A model generated the notes under the pieces. That model ran no database searches, was not told the DNA's origin, and saw only the letters and a list, made by a program, of their open reading frames with translations. Both the position numbers and the translations under genes were made by a program. 64,000 nucleotides of DNA from Carya illinoinensis (lineage: Eukaryota > Streptophyta > Magnoliopsida > Fagales > Juglandaceae), in NCBI RefSeq assembly GCF_018687715.1, contig NC_056765.1, forward strand, positions 4,693,501 through 4,757,500, written 5' to 3'. Positions 33,622 through 45,552 of this stretch are shown piece after piece (the first letter of the stretch is position 1; each line of letters opens with the position of its first letter).

Positions 33622-35029
33622 CTACCGATCACATAACTAATATTTTCCACGGACCATAAATCAGATCAAAGCCATGAATGCATTAGTTAGATCTAAAACC
33701 TCCATCAACGAGAAAATTATAAGAAATCATATTCCGAATGGAAAAGAATCAAGGATTAAAAAAAAAAAAAGGATAATGCATCGAACAAAATCTTAGAGCA
33801 CATTAACACGCAAACTAGATGTCTTGCTCATGAAGTGAGAAAAATGAGCAATATATTCGCCATCAGAGAGGTTTAAAAGGCAAGTTAACTGGTGAGAGCA
33901 AGTGCCAGAGAAGGTGGCTATAGAGACGGATCAGATGAGTAGATCGGTTGTGGACATGTAAGGCTTCCTCACTAGTGAGCAGATCGGCAATAGTGGATGT
34001 GTGAGGCTTCCTTTTGGGGAGAGGATGAGGCTTCGGTGGAAAAGTGAATGAGGAAAGGTTTTTCACAAACGATATTCTTTCACAGTTATCAACTGTAGAC
34101 AGATATATGGAATGTGAAATAGGAAAGTGACGTGACAAAATCTTATTAGAGGACTGTTATTTGAGGAATAGTCCTCTTAACAAATGATTGTTAATCGTGA
34201 ATCTATAATAGCTAGATACCATAAATGCACATATCACAACTAAAATAATATATATATTTTTTAATTTAAACGTTAAAAGTAAAATAAAATAAAATGGTTT
34301 AAAAGATAATACCTTATTAAATACTTGTATAAAAGTTGTGTAATAATAATTGTTGTTACAGTTGTATACAGGCTGATTGGAACAGTGGTTTGTTTCACCA
34401 TCAATTAACAACTACTCCATGAGGTCGCACACAGTCTTATTTAATTCGCAAAGAGGACATTTGAAAAAGACATGATCCAATAAGATGCCAGATTATTGTC
34501 GGTGCATATGACAGTTGGCAAGGAAGTTATGATCGGTTGGGATTCTTAATTCGGTTTCAGCTGCATGCATGCATATGTCCCATTTGGCCCCGTTCCGTTG
34601 GAGTATTTTTATTATTTCAACCTCACGCATTGTATTTAATTTTTTATTTATTTTTATCTTATTCTTGATAAATTAAAAGATTCTTCTATTCATCATCTAT
34701 ATATCATATATTTAATAAGAAAAAAATATTAAAAAATTTATATATAATGTGTGAGATAAATATGATGAGTAGAATGTCAAAATATATATATATATATGGA
34801 TAGTGCTCAAGTACAAAAAATATTTTTTAACATTCTTATATAGCATTTATATATATATATATATATTATTTTCAATTAGAATACAAAACTTATATTATAA
34901 CTTAAATGGTCGGATTTTCTTTGTGAAATTTAAATTTTAAAATTTATCTTTAAAATTAAATTATATCACGTAAGCATTATGTGATGTAGAGACCTTAAAA
35001 TAATAATACTTTTTATGTTTATGTGTTTG

Positions 35030-35145
35030 TGATATTTACAGCACACTATCTTGCATACAAAAACGTACTATAAATGAAAATCACGAAAGGAAACAAATAT
35101 TATAATCATCAGGTGTTCATTGACACAAGTCAATATATATATATA
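35030..35145. repeat. Copy 1 of a ~115-bp duplicated segment
   Basis: Shares GCACACTA, CATGCATACAAAAAC-like and ATAAATGAAAAT with 36205-36330 in the same orientation, with clear divergence. Confidence 0.65.
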
Positions 35146-36204
35146 TAGCCATGAGAGGAGTCCAACAATATTTATTAAAGATATTTAATACTGTTAAAAA
35201 AAAGGACTCGAGCAATATTAATATATGAGATTATTTTAATTGTCTAAACAAAGTTGCGCATATGAGACCAAATGCATGTGACACCAAGCACTAATTGCAT
35301 TAAATCTTCTTTATTTTATGAATCTGTCGCCAAGAAGCTGTACTAGAATTTATAAATTAATCTTTTGTTGTTTTAATTTATTTTGATATAATGAATGAAT
35401 GTCATAAAAAAAATTTGCTGTGAAAACCCAAAACTGCCGCTGCATAATTATATATGCCCCACCTGGAATTAAATATAAAGACTTGAACTTCGAAGTCAAG
35501 ACTATGTAAGTGGTACTGCATATTAATCACATGAGCTGGCGAGGAAGACACGATCCAATAAGATTCTTTAAGTTCCAGCTGCATGCGTACATGCACGCGC
35601 ATTTGGCCAGCTTGTTCCAAAATTAGATTACCTACAATATTCAAAATAAGGGAAATTCACGAGATGACGTATATACACGGTAGTCACTCGGTCATTTTAA
35701 ATAAATTAAAATATTTGTAGGTTTGTGCCAACCGTTCAGTCATTAGATAACTTTGAAGTGTTTTTTAAATCATATCAAAACAAGGGATCACTGACTTATA
35801 AAACTTAAGAAGATACTCCTAACTCACTATCAGAATTATTCTTATCAATTTTATCATTGTTCTACAATTATTTTTGTAGTAGATAAATCAAACCTTTTTG
35901 TTAATCTTTGAATCAAATTCTTCTTTTTCTTGAATTTAGAAGATTTGTTGAATTTATCAGATTTAACAGAAGTGGACGGTTTAGCAGAAGTTGCTGTCTG
36001 AGTATTTGGATATTTAGGCAAAATTATTAGTTTAATAGGCAGAAATTCCTCAATATTCTTTAGATCAGACGCAATTTGACAAAAGTCTTGAGCAACATTA
36101 TCAATAACATCTTGTGTGTGAAGAAATCATTCCTACCACTAGACAAACCAATGTCAGACCAATAAATCATCATTTCGATCATAGCTCAACTTTAATATAT
36201 ATAT

Positions 36205-36330
36205 ATATATATATATTTATATTTATTGCACACTACCATGCATACAAAAACATATTATAAATGAAAATTATGTAAGTGAACAAATATCATAAACATCACA
36301 TCATATTCATTGACATAAATTAATAGAGCT
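36205..36330. repeat. Copy 2 of a ~115-bp duplicated segment
   Basis: Colinear with 35030-35145, 1.2 kb away, in the same orientation. Confidence 0.65.
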
Positions 36331-37326
36331 TTGATACTTTTCATCCTCACATACCAAACATTATATTTATTTTTATTTTATTCTTTCTAAACTAATTGAG
36401 TTATTTTATTCATCATCCATATACTACCTATTTGGTAAGAGAAAAAAGAATTAAGTGTAGTGTGTGATGTGAGGATGATGACTAAAAATTTTAAGTTAGT
36501 ATAGATATATTGCTGGATGTTATGGTAACCACACGTCAGCTGTATGACCATCATTTTTCATGATAGGATTCATCTCCTACTGGTGATTACAATAATAACT
36601 TCTGTTAAAAAGTGTGCAGAATGTGTATATCTTAAGATTGTATTTAATATTATTCAAATATATATATATTAGGTCGAAACAACCTGCAAAACACATTTGT
36701 TTAGTCGGGTGAGATAAGGTTTTTAATAAAACAAATGATTTTTTTACAACAAAAATTTAATTAATGCATAAAAAAGTAAATTTTAGAAAATATCTTTAGA
36801 TAATGATAAGTTAGTGAAGTATAATATCTTTCAATAAGTATATTCTGACCAGATGTCATAATAATTAATCTGCTCCCGTAGTTAAATTATATTTTAGTTT
36901 AAAATCAAATATACAACATTATATATATACTTGTAGATACTACGTATGTTCGGATTATTTTTTTTCCTCACGTCTTCTTTCTTTGGCTTTTTTTTTTTTT
37001 TTAACAATATAAATGAATTATATATAGAGATAAAAAGTTACAAAGCAAGAAAATTGTTTACTAACATGTAAGTAGCATTTTTTTCCCCTTTTTTTTTTAA
37101 TTTTCTTTCGGAATATGGGAATTATTTTAATAAGTATTTTGAAACTGCATTTGTTATTGCATGTTTTATATCACAAAGTAATTAGTAATTAATGTAATTG
37201 CAATATATATATATATATATGTTCCAATCGACCCACGCATACAGAAAAATAAAAATATCAGCTAGCACATCTTGATCATACGATCTTTGTACTTATAAAT
37301 TAATTCCTATACTTTGCATGCATGTC

Positions 37327-37509
37327 TTTTAATTAGCAATTAATACTTGTGGTATTAGAAAATCAATGAGCAAAAATATAAAAGTAAAAGCAGAGTTTTT
37401 TATTGGTTCAAAAGCAACTCAGGGGTAAAAATGTAACTACACAATAAAAATAAGAAAATTACTATTTATTACTGTTTATGTAAGATAGACACTTATTATA
37501 ATATAATAG

Positions 37510-37535
<26 letters not shown>
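37327..37535. repeat. Copy 1 of a ~200-bp direct duplication
   Basis: Colinear with 38894-39100: TTAATTAGCAATTAATACTT, GCAACTCAGGGGTAAAAATG, ACAATAAAAATAAGAAAATT, then a (TA)n run. Divergence is modest and the orientation is the same. Confidence 0.85.
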
Positions 37536-37540
<5 letters not shown>

Positions 37541-38083
37541 TATGTGCTTAATCAATTAATTATAACATCAAACTTATCAGAAAGGATCTATACAAAAATA
37601 TACTATTATTTAACAACCCATTTCACAGTCCATCAATGCATGATAGTTTTATTTCATAAAAAGTTATTAAGTTTTTTTTTTAATTTAATTTTTATTTTTC
37701 TATTTAGTTAAAATTTTGAATTTTACTGTATCTTTTAACAAACACTAAATTGTAAAATAGTTGTAGAAAATATTGTGTATGTATTATTAATTTTCTTTTT
37801 CCTTTCGGGTCGAACACATTGAGCTTATATGATCTAACCAATGTCGTACAATATATAAAGCATAAATAATATTTGTAGTATTGAAGTGTGTAAATTTCAA
37901 GTATTTTAAAAAAATATATATTTAGAACCCAAGTACAAAAATATTACTATAAAAGAAATAATCAAGCTTTGAGAAATATTTTTAAAAGTTAAAAAAAATT
38001 AATAAGAATTTTGACATTCGACCTGCCTATTTTTATACTTTTTATTTTTTATTTTTGAGGGGGGGTTTAATATCGGGACTTGG
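37536..38083. other. AT-rich spacer between duplication and solo LTR
   Basis: No gene, RNA or repeat signature that I can support apart from homopolymer A/T runs. It ends with the left CTTGG target duplication (38079-38083). Confidence 0.5.
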
Positions 38084-38607
38084 TGTTGAGGAATGTGGAG
38101 TCTGGTCCACACCGCTCGAGCGGAGGCATTGGCCGCTCGAGCGAAGTCAGGCAGAGTCGAACGCTCGATGTTGGCTCGACAGTGAGCTCGAGCAGGAGGA
38201 GTTCGCTCGAGCGGAGGCATTGGCCGCTCGAGCGAAATCAGGCAGAGTCGAACGCTCGACGTCAGCTCGACAGTGGGCTCGAGCGGGATGCGGAAGGGAA
38301 GTTCGCTCGACGCGCGCTCGACACGCCGCTCGAGCGAACATGCGTTTTAGGGATTCCGCCGTTTGAACTATATATATGATTTTTTGCCTCTTTTGTCTGT
38401 AACAGAGCAGCTACGAAAACACTGTGGATGAACAGTGTTGTGACCCATCTTGTAGTGTGATTCCTCAATAATAAAAATCCTCTGCAGCTCCCGTGGACGT
38501 AGGCAATTTGCCGAACCACGTACATCTTGTGTCGTGTGTGATTGCGTGTGTGATCGTTTTCTCATTCGGTGTTATATTTCAATTCATTGTCATCGTTTTT
38601 CACAACA
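38084..38607. mobile_element. Solo LTR, 524 bp, TSD CTTGG
   Basis: It starts TGTTGAGG and ends CACAACA, an inverted TGTTG...CAACA pair. Exact 5-bp duplications CTTGG lie at 38079-38083 and 38608-38612. The first half holds two copies of a 91-bp unit full of CTCGAG/GCTCGAGCG palindromes (from 38114 and 38205). The second half has an AATAAAA polyadenylation-like signal and a CGTGGACGTAGGCAATTTGC motif typical of plant LTR ends. Open frames over the repeat part are compositional artefacts. Confidence 0.9.
38114..38300. repeat. 91-bp tandem repeat with CTCGAG palindromes
   Basis: Two copies start at GCTCGAGCGGAGGCATTGGC (38114 and 38205). Each contains several CGCTCGAGCG-like palindromes. GC-rich island in AT-rich surroundings. 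Confidence 0.85.
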
Positions 38608-38893
38608 CTTGGAAGTGGTAGGTGAAAGAATGAGTAATGCAATCAAACTACCAAATTAGCAATGGTCGGATTGAATCAATGTCAATCGAACTACCAAATT
38701 TCAAAACAATGGGGTCGAATTGAATCAATGTCACCTAGACCCCACCTAACTACTACAACATATTTCTCACCTCTACACTTTGGGATACTGTTCAATTAAT
38801 CTCAAGCTCAGAAACATTAAAAATAATTATAATAAGTATTTCATTGAGATTAAAAATAAAAATAAAAAATTCTATGTATTAGAAAAGGGGCAA

Positions 38894-39100
38894 AAACTTT
38901 TAATTAGCAATTAATACTTGTGGCATTAGAAGATTAAGGGATAAAAATGTAAAAGTAAAAGCAAAGTGTTTTATTGGTTTAAAAGTAAAAGCAACTCAGG
39001 GGTAAAAATGTAATTACACAATAAAAATAAGAAAATTGCTGTTTAATACTAATCATGTAGGATAGACACTTAATATAATATATATATATATATATATTTA
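38894..39100. repeat. Copy 2 of a ~200-bp direct duplication
   Basis: Second copy of the segment at 37327-37535. The solo LTR lies between the copies. Confidence 0.85.
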
Positions 39101-39373
39101 GATATAGTACTGGATCAGGTAATGGTAACCAATTATTAGTTGTGCAGCCATATTTTATTTAGAATTTTTCTATTTTCAATGTGAGCTTTTCTTGCAAATA
39201 TATTCATGAGCATCATCTAGTACTGGTGGTTGTCACTGGGAGTGGATCAAGTCAATTTAGTTGACGTTGAAGTCGCGGTACTTGGTGTGGCAGAGAAACA
39301 TACATAAGAAAATAGAAGAAGAAGATAGGAAACGAAAAAGAGAGATGTTTACAGTGGTTTGCTTTGGTCGGCT

Positions 39374-39456
39374 GATTAGGGAATTTGATGTTTACAGTGG
39401 GATATTGGCGTTGGCTTTTCTTAATTGGGAATATATAATGTGATGCTATGGTTGTG
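39374..39456. repeat. Duplicated segment shared with 42088-42180
   Basis: TTTACAGTGGGAT, GTTGGCTTTTCTT-like and GCTATGGTTGTGGC words are shared in order with 42088-42180, in the same orientation. The two copies flank the candidate small gene. Confidence 0.75.
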
Positions 39457-39459
39457 GCC

Positions 39460-39733
39460 CAGGGGAATAGTTAATTATGACTTAATTAAGTCATGATCAT
39501 CTCCCATTCAATAATAATAACAACAACAATAATAATAATAATAACAATAATAATAGCATACGTACGTACGTACGTAAGTACTTAACAATTAATACGAGAA
39601 ACCAATTAAGCAGTACAAACGTTAATATAGATCATCATCATGATGACAAACATAGAAACACACATGCATGCATTTTGAAATTAAATACGTACCAACCAAC
39701 TGATTAAATACCAAACCAACAGTTGGTTGGTAT
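39460..39733. other. 3' flank of the candidate gene with (AAT/AAC)n and (ACGT)n repeats
   Basis: AATAATAATAACAACAAC-type repeats at 39508-39560 are followed by four to five ACGT units at 39565-39585. No coding sequence. Confidence 0.6.
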
Positions 39734-41505
39734 TTATTTCTTCGTGAGAAGATCTTCCAAACTTTTGAGCCTCTCTTCCATTTTTTTCAGCTCTGCCGTT
39801 ATTGGATCAATTAATGACTTCATTATCCCTTCTACCGTTTCAAACCAATCAGGTGGAGATGTGGTTTTGGGATCCCTCGTTTCCGGTTCATGACTTCCTG
39901 GCCCTTCGGGTAATGGACGGGATGATTGTGGTTTCTTAAAAGGTAAGCCAACTCTGGAAAATACAAAGATTAAACAATATTAATGTATCATGTAGATAAA
40001 ATTGACATATCGAGTCGATTGATTTTGGGGTTAGCCCACCTAAAAATTGATCAAAATGCTTAAAGCTAGCTAGTGATCATCATAACCAGATCAGATTAAG
40101 GTCCATAAAATTAAGAGATTCCCGTTGTTTTGAAACTACTAACAAATTAATACATCAACATTAAAGAAGGAACGGGTAATTATATATAGATCAATAGAAG
40201 ATCATCAGCAGCAGCACCAGCTAACAAATTCATTAATGCAGCCATAATCACTAATAAAAATCACTCAATATTTGATCCTCTTTAACAGTACAACTCCTCC
40301 CCAAAGAAAGATAATACACAAATTAATTCTCCCCCTTTCTATTATAAAATTAATGATAAGGAGAGACATGTATGGCATGTCGTGCACTATCATTGGAAAT
40401 CAAGTTGTTTGATAATCTCATGATCATTCGTGAAATTATAAGACATTTTGATTTCCCGCCCAAGTCGCACACATGTAGTTTAACCTTAAACAATTCAGTT
40501 AGGATTGTAATGTGACAATGTAACCCAATTATAATTTATACATAAACTACATAAACTACTGGGAAAACATGATACTTTTTTTTTTTTTTTTAATAATGTA
40601 CGTGTAATAAATATATTAAAATTAATCACACTAAAAATATCGTTCTCATCTATTTACAAGAAAACATTTTGGGCATTTTCCCAATATTTTTTTTTCATTA
40701 TTTCTCTTAAATATACAATTCAAAATAAACATGGAATTGAATTATTAAAGAAAAAAACAACAACAAAACGAAAGTATCGACTGAATATTTGAAAATCAAG
40801 ATAATCAATTAAATTAATAATGTGTTTAAATAACAAAACAAGCAATAACCACATATATGATAACCATATATGTAAAACAAGACAAGAGATCATGACAAGC
40901 TATATTTGTTAGAAAACTAAAAAATCTAAAACATGTTTTAGCTTCAAAAAAAGTTAAAACATATTAAAAATAATTTAAAACTTAAAACCTGCAGTTAGAA
41001 ATAAAAAATAATTTAAAGATCTCGAAATATATTATAGCTTCAAAAAAATTAAAATATAGAAAGGGTGAGAAAGAGGAGGAAGGAAATCCGAGAGATCAAG
41101 GGACTAGGTGAGAAATTGATATTTCTGAATTTTTAAACTGAAACCAATTTTCAGAATAGAATGTTTGATTTTTGATTAAAACTATTTAATTTTCATTTAC
41201 TAATCAGTTTTTCAAACACCAAAAAATCAGAGAAATTATTTACGAAAATTGTTTTATGGTGAAACAAATGCATGCAGCTTGTACATATAACACATTCTTC
41301 TTCAGCAAGATGATCATATATCATGCATTCGATGCACAAAAACTTTGGTGAGAAAATAGGATTTTTCTTTATAATATTGACCAAATTGAAAGTAGTTAAA
41401 CTCACCACACCATAACAGAATATATTTGCTAAATTTAAAAAAAGAAAAAAAAAAGAAAGAATATATATGCTCCGAAAAGAAAAGTAATTACTTGTGTTTC
41501 TCCAT
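39734..41505 (-). CDS. Candidate small two-exon protein, 77 aa, function unknown
   Basis: Exon 2 (39953-39734) is preceded by a good acceptor, TATTTTCCAG, and ends with AAGAAATAA. Exon 1 (41505-41492, ATGGAGAAACACAA) ends at a GTAATTAC donor. Splicing these joins in frame: MEKHK, then VGLPFKKPQSSRPLPEGPG. The product starts basic and proline-rich (residues 6-40). It continues with WFETVEGIMKSL and ends in a charged amphipathic helix (TAELKKMEERLKSLEDLL, residues 58-74) that could form a short coiled coil. A TATA box lies 122 bp upstream. The alternative acceptor two bases later gives an early stop. No family is recognised. It is not transposon-like and may be a host gene or a remnant of one; codon use and length are too short to decide. 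Confidence 0.45.
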
Positions 41506-41626
41506 TGTCGTTGTCCAAAACTGAAGAGTATCTCAAATCTCACTTGGCCGTCGGACGTTCTGATCAGGGGTAGACGAACTAAAAGAAATGATATCGACCA
41601 CATGGGACGTCGCCTGAGGTTACTGC

Positions 41627-41634
41627 TATATATA
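41627..41634 (-). promoter_or_regulatory. TATA box upstream of the candidate small gene
   Basis: TATATATA on the minus strand, 122 bp before the ATG at 41505. It is flanked by two copies of GATATCGACCACA (41590-41602 and 41653-41665), one on each side, which may be regulatory or simply part of a 63-bp local duplication. Confidence 0.4.
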
Positions 41635-41871
41635 CACGAACTGAAAGGAAAAGATATCGACCACACAGTACGGCCGCCGGCTAATTAAGGATACTAGCTA
41701 CTACGAGATCAAGATCAATACTGTACGATTTTATTTTTTATTTTTTTGGCCAAAAAGAAGAGGACTCAAGGGTCATTTTCTTCTCTTATTTTCACAACTA
41801 CCATGCACGAGATCAAGACGATATATATATAGTGCACAGTGCTTGTTACAGTTGGCCAGGTAAATATAAAA

Positions 41872-42060
41872 TCAAATCTTTTCACTGGTCATTTGGCCTC
41901 CTTCGAAACTTTCCATTATATAATAATGAGAATGATAATAATAGTAATGGAACATATTATGTATACCTGCATTTTTTACACAGAATTTTACGTCAGTTAT
42001 TGAGATTGTGGACATTTTAAATTTCAAATTAAAAAAGAAAGAGCTGAAAATTGAGGCTCC
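41872..42060. repeat. Duplicated segment, copy 1 (shared with 43853-44060)
   Basis: ATATAAAATCAAATC, CATTATATAATAATGA, GTCAGTTATTGAGATTGT and AATTAAAAA words recur in order at 43853-44060. Shorter related pieces appear near 44275-44340 and 44400-44465. Confidence 0.75.
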
Positions 42061-42087
42061 TCCACGAGGGGTCAATTCCAAACCACG

Positions 42088-42180
42088 GATTGGGGAATTT
42101 AATGTTTACAGTGGGATCTTGGGGTTGGCTTTTGTGGGCTTTTCTTGGAAATATATATGTGATGTTATGGTTGTGGCGGA
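42088..42180. repeat. Duplicated segment shared with 39374-39456
   Basis: Same orientation as the copy at 39374; an extra TGTGGGCTTTTC is present in this copy. Confidence 0.75.
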
Positions 42181-43035
42181 GGAGAAGAGAACTTCCATGC
42201 ATGGCCGCTTCTTATATGGTCTAATGTTAAAGCTCTCAGCTTTTCTACCTTTTATCTATGCCCGTCTTACAGATATTTTTGGGCATTCGAATGCTGAGTC
42301 AGGGAAATGCAAACCGGGGTGTTCGAGTCCGTTCAATTCGGGTGGATTGTGTTGGGTTCGTGTTGGTTCACATCTGTTCAACCAATTCTTTACTTTCATC
42401 ATATTTTTATTCTTTGAAAAAGATTATAGTCTCAAGCTAAACCTAAGTTAAAAGACAGTGAAGGGAGTCAAGAATGTGGAAAAGGTCCACTAGATCGCGT
42501 TGTTGTTGTTTAAACCTGAGAGCCTCGGGTGGGAGACAGATCGATATATAGACACATGAAATAAGCTGGCCTACATAATTTATTACTATCCATATAAATA
42601 TTTTGAGAAATATTAGATGGACAATAGATGTTGGAGGATCCAATATTTCATGTGTCTATTTCTCTTCGCTTGATATCTTCAAATTTGAGCAAGAACTTGA
42701 AGAGATCTTATTTTCAAATATATGATAAATTTTCTTCCTCTTTCAAATTACAATAATTCATTTTATAATATAATTATTAATTTACTAAATTTGTCCTTTA
42801 TCTTTTAAGCTATGATCATTCACTTTCTAATTTGATCTCTCTTTGACATCCCAATCGATCGATTCATATCACTTTTTTTTTCTTTTTTTTTTGGTCTATT
42901 TTAAGATTAAAATCAAATATTGACAAAATGATAAATTATAACTTGATAAATAATATATGATTTTATCCTAAATCTAGAAACATGACCACATTAAACCTGA
43001 ATATCATGGGAAGAAGGCACTATATCTGCTGGCAA

Positions 43036-43037
<2 letters not shown>
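42181..43037. other. Intergenic, no gene recognised
   Basis: Moderately GC-rich near 42280-42380, then AT-rich. A GTTCGAGTCC word at about 42320 resembles a pol III B box, but no A box or tRNA fold accompanies it. Confidence 0.5.
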
Positions 43038-43068
<31 letters not shown>

Positions 43069-43077
43069 AACGTTACA
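43038..43077. repeat. Homopolymer of 40 G
   Basis: An uninterrupted run of G in AT-rich DNA. Its exact length may be a sequencing or assembly estimate. Confidence 0.95.
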
Positions 43078-43620
43078 TGCATGCTCAAAAAAGGAGGAAG
43101 AATGGATCGATGTTAATTTGGTCATGTACTAATTGATTATCATCAATGAAAAACCACACATTTTGTTCTCTCAATGACATGACAAGCATTTGTTTGAGAG
43201 AGTGCGAAGACAAATCAAACCTCAGTCTATACTTCCCGTTAATCTTTTTGTAATGCGATGCGAAGCCTGCAGGAAAGTTGTAGAGGAGAGAACAACCTTC
43301 TTAAGAAAATTGCCTACTGAAATTAAAACTTGGTTGGGCAAACATAATTACAACGTAAAACGTACAAAAGCAATTCATTAACATAAAAGACCAAGATGCA
43401 TGAGGAATGGGTGGGGACCAGGATTCCCCAACCAACATGCACGCCATTACAAGTCTTGCTAAGTATATGCATGGAGTCTTTGATCAGAAATTAAGCACAC
43501 GCATAATTTCTTCCTGCAGAGATCGATCGAGTGGTTGATCATACTCCAATTTTGTAAGCTTTATTTTCGTTTATTTTTATTTTTATTCACTTTTCGAACA
43601 TATAATTAATTATGACACTC
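43078..43620. other. Intergenic, no gene recognised
   Basis: The plus frame at 43190-43381 has no family signature and no splice or promoter support. Nothing else recognised. Confidence 0.5.
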
Positions 43621-43626
43621 CCACAT

Positions 43627-43719
43627 AATAATAATAATAATTGTAACAATAATAATAATAATAATTGTAACAATAATAATAATAATAATTGTAACAATAA
43701 TAATAATAATAATTGTAAA
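43627..43719. repeat. Minisatellite of ~27-bp units
   Basis: Four near-perfect units of AATAATAATAATAATTGTAAC-type sequence in tandem. The units are contiguous with no spacers of equal length, so it is not a CRISPR array. Confidence 0.95.
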
Positions 43720-43852
43720 CTAGCTAACAAAATCATTAATTCAGCAATTAATATTCACTAATAAAAATAACTCAATATCCATAATCTCCCTAGCTACTTC
43801 TATCAATCAATTGCTCTTTAGACGTAGTACATCTCCTCCTAATAATGATAAT

Positions 43853-44060
43853 GATATAAAATCAAATCCTTTCACACGCTTATTTGGCATTTTCAAAATT
43901 ACTTCCATTATATAATAATGATAATGATAATGTATAATAGTAATGAAAGATGTTATTTATATATACTTAGGTGCTGACGTGTCAATTATTGAAATTGTAA
44001 AAATTTTAAAATTCGAGTTTCGAATTAAAAATTAAAAAAATTAAAAAAATGAGGCTGACA
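43853..44060. repeat. Duplicated segment, copy 2 (shared with 41872-42060)
   Basis: See 41872-42060. Two further partial copies follow at about 44275-44340 and 44400-44465, and (AAT)n lies at 44226-44260. Confidence 0.7.
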
Positions 44061-44225
44061 CTCAATTATATGCATAATGTTTTGAGTAAAGTTTTGTGTG
44101 CATGTAGTACCACTCGATAGTGATAATGGTTTTTCTTTTGCATGCATTATGTGATGCATAATGCATCATAAATAAGGTAGACGTAATATCATTTCACCTA
44201 CTCATTTGGGTTAATTTGGAAATTA

Positions 44226-44259
<34 letters not shown>

Positions 44260-44479
44260 GCAATAATGATTTTTTTACAAGGTCCTTTGGCCTCACTCGA
44301 AAGTTACATTATATATAATAATGATAATAGTAACAATAATAATTTCGTTGCTTGCCATTAATATGTGCTATGCATGGTGCATTGATGAGGTAGACGTCCA
44401 ATTATATGATCCTTTCACATGCTCTTTTTGAACTTGTTCGAAAATTACATTATATATATCATATAAAATCTCGTGACAA

Positions 44480-45390
44480 CATATTTATTAAGAACGTACA
44501 TATATAGAAAATTTTCAACATATATAATTATAAATATATTTATTAATATTATTTTGGAGTGTATTTTTGAATTGATCGATTAGTTATGAGTAAAGAGAGA
44601 AATTATGGAAAGTAGGTCACTATTTAAAGCAGAAAGTTTAAAGCAGGTCAATGTTTAAGCACCAAGCATTCGTTACTCAGCAAATTTCTAGCGTTTGAAT
44701 AGTGAGGTGATTTTAAATATTTTACGAATAGTAATTAAAAAGTAATAATAAACTTTTAAATAATAATAAATAGTAGTACAAAATAATAATAAAATAATAA
44801 ATAATAGTGATATATTTTCAAAATATTCTATTATCCAATAATGATAAAAATGTTTGAATCAATCCAACGTCACAAAAGCATTTTTAATTAACGCTTTGTT
44901 AGGGATATGGGCTTGCGGGCCTGGGCGCACAATCATCACAACATCCCGTGCACTGCCCAACAGCCCATCATGGGCGCCCCCAAAAGGGACATGGGAAATT
45001 TAAATATTAGGGGTTGCCCCCTTCTCGAAACAGTGCAAATTGGTTGCAGAGGATTGCAAAGAACATCTTACTCCCATTTTGACTCAGCATCATTGGAGTC
45101 GGAGCTCTAATAAAATGGAGTCAAAGTCTCCAACTCCACTTTAATTGCTCTAATAAAATTTAAATTTGACTCTGCTCCAACTTTTTGGACCGGACTCGGA
45201 GTTCAAATTCACACTTTGACAAAAGTCAAGAGTCAAAGTCGAATCTTATGATACTAACTCCTACTCAATCGGTGCTTAGTCCTAACTAGTTGGATATATA
45301 TAGTAAGTGTGACGGTTAATCTAAGTCAAACACATCTATCTTTTCATGCGAGTATATAACGATTTTTTGAAACCATTTTAACAAAATAAA
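44480..45390. other. Intergenic with a GC-rich patch of unknown origin
   Basis: 44900-45060 is a GC-rich island (GGGCTTGCGGGCCTGGGCGC). It is followed by repetitive GGAGTCGGAGCTC/CTCCAACTCC-like words to 45260. It resembles a dispersed repeat insertion, but no ends were identified. Confidence 0.4.
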
Positions 45391-45452
45391 AAGGGTTAAA
45401 TGTTAAAATAGTTCATGTGCTTTACCATTGAAACAAATTAGTCAATAAATCT

Positions 45453-45552
45453 TAAATCTGAACTAATTTTTACTCCTTATACTTCGAAAGTTGTTCAAAT
45501 TAATCATTTTATTATCATTGTATTTTGTTAGTAGTCATAGGTCAACACCATT
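45453..45552 (+). repeat. Left arm of a ~90-bp inverted repeat
   Basis: CTTATACTTCGAAAGTTGTT, then CAAATTAATCATTT, then AGGTCAACAC. The reverse complement of 46160-46250 contains the same words in the same order. Confidence 0.7.

Larger units (their letters stand above)
33622..37320. other. AT-rich intergenic region, no gene recognised
   Basis: Scattered simple AT repeats and no supported coding sequence. A minus-strand frame at 33863-34138 contains a ~45-bp tandem duplication and no known family. Two dispersed repeat pairs are present: 34465-34600 with 35545-35610 (GATCCAATAAGAT, then CAGCTGCATGC), and 35030-35145 with 36205-36330. Confidence 0.6.

Noticed and set aside
38055..38525. Several overlapping open frames of 60-100 codons
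   Set aside because: They are produced by the CTCGAG-rich tandem repeat of the solo LTR and are not conserved between the two repeat copies.
42290..42380. GTTCGAGTCC word suggesting a tRNA or SINE B box
   Set aside because: No A box at the expected distance and no cloverleaf arms; it may be chance in a slightly GC-rich stretch.
43620..43720. Regularly spaced repeats resembling a CRISPR array
   Set aside because: Units are contiguous AAT-rich minisatellite copies without unique spacers, in a plant-like genome.
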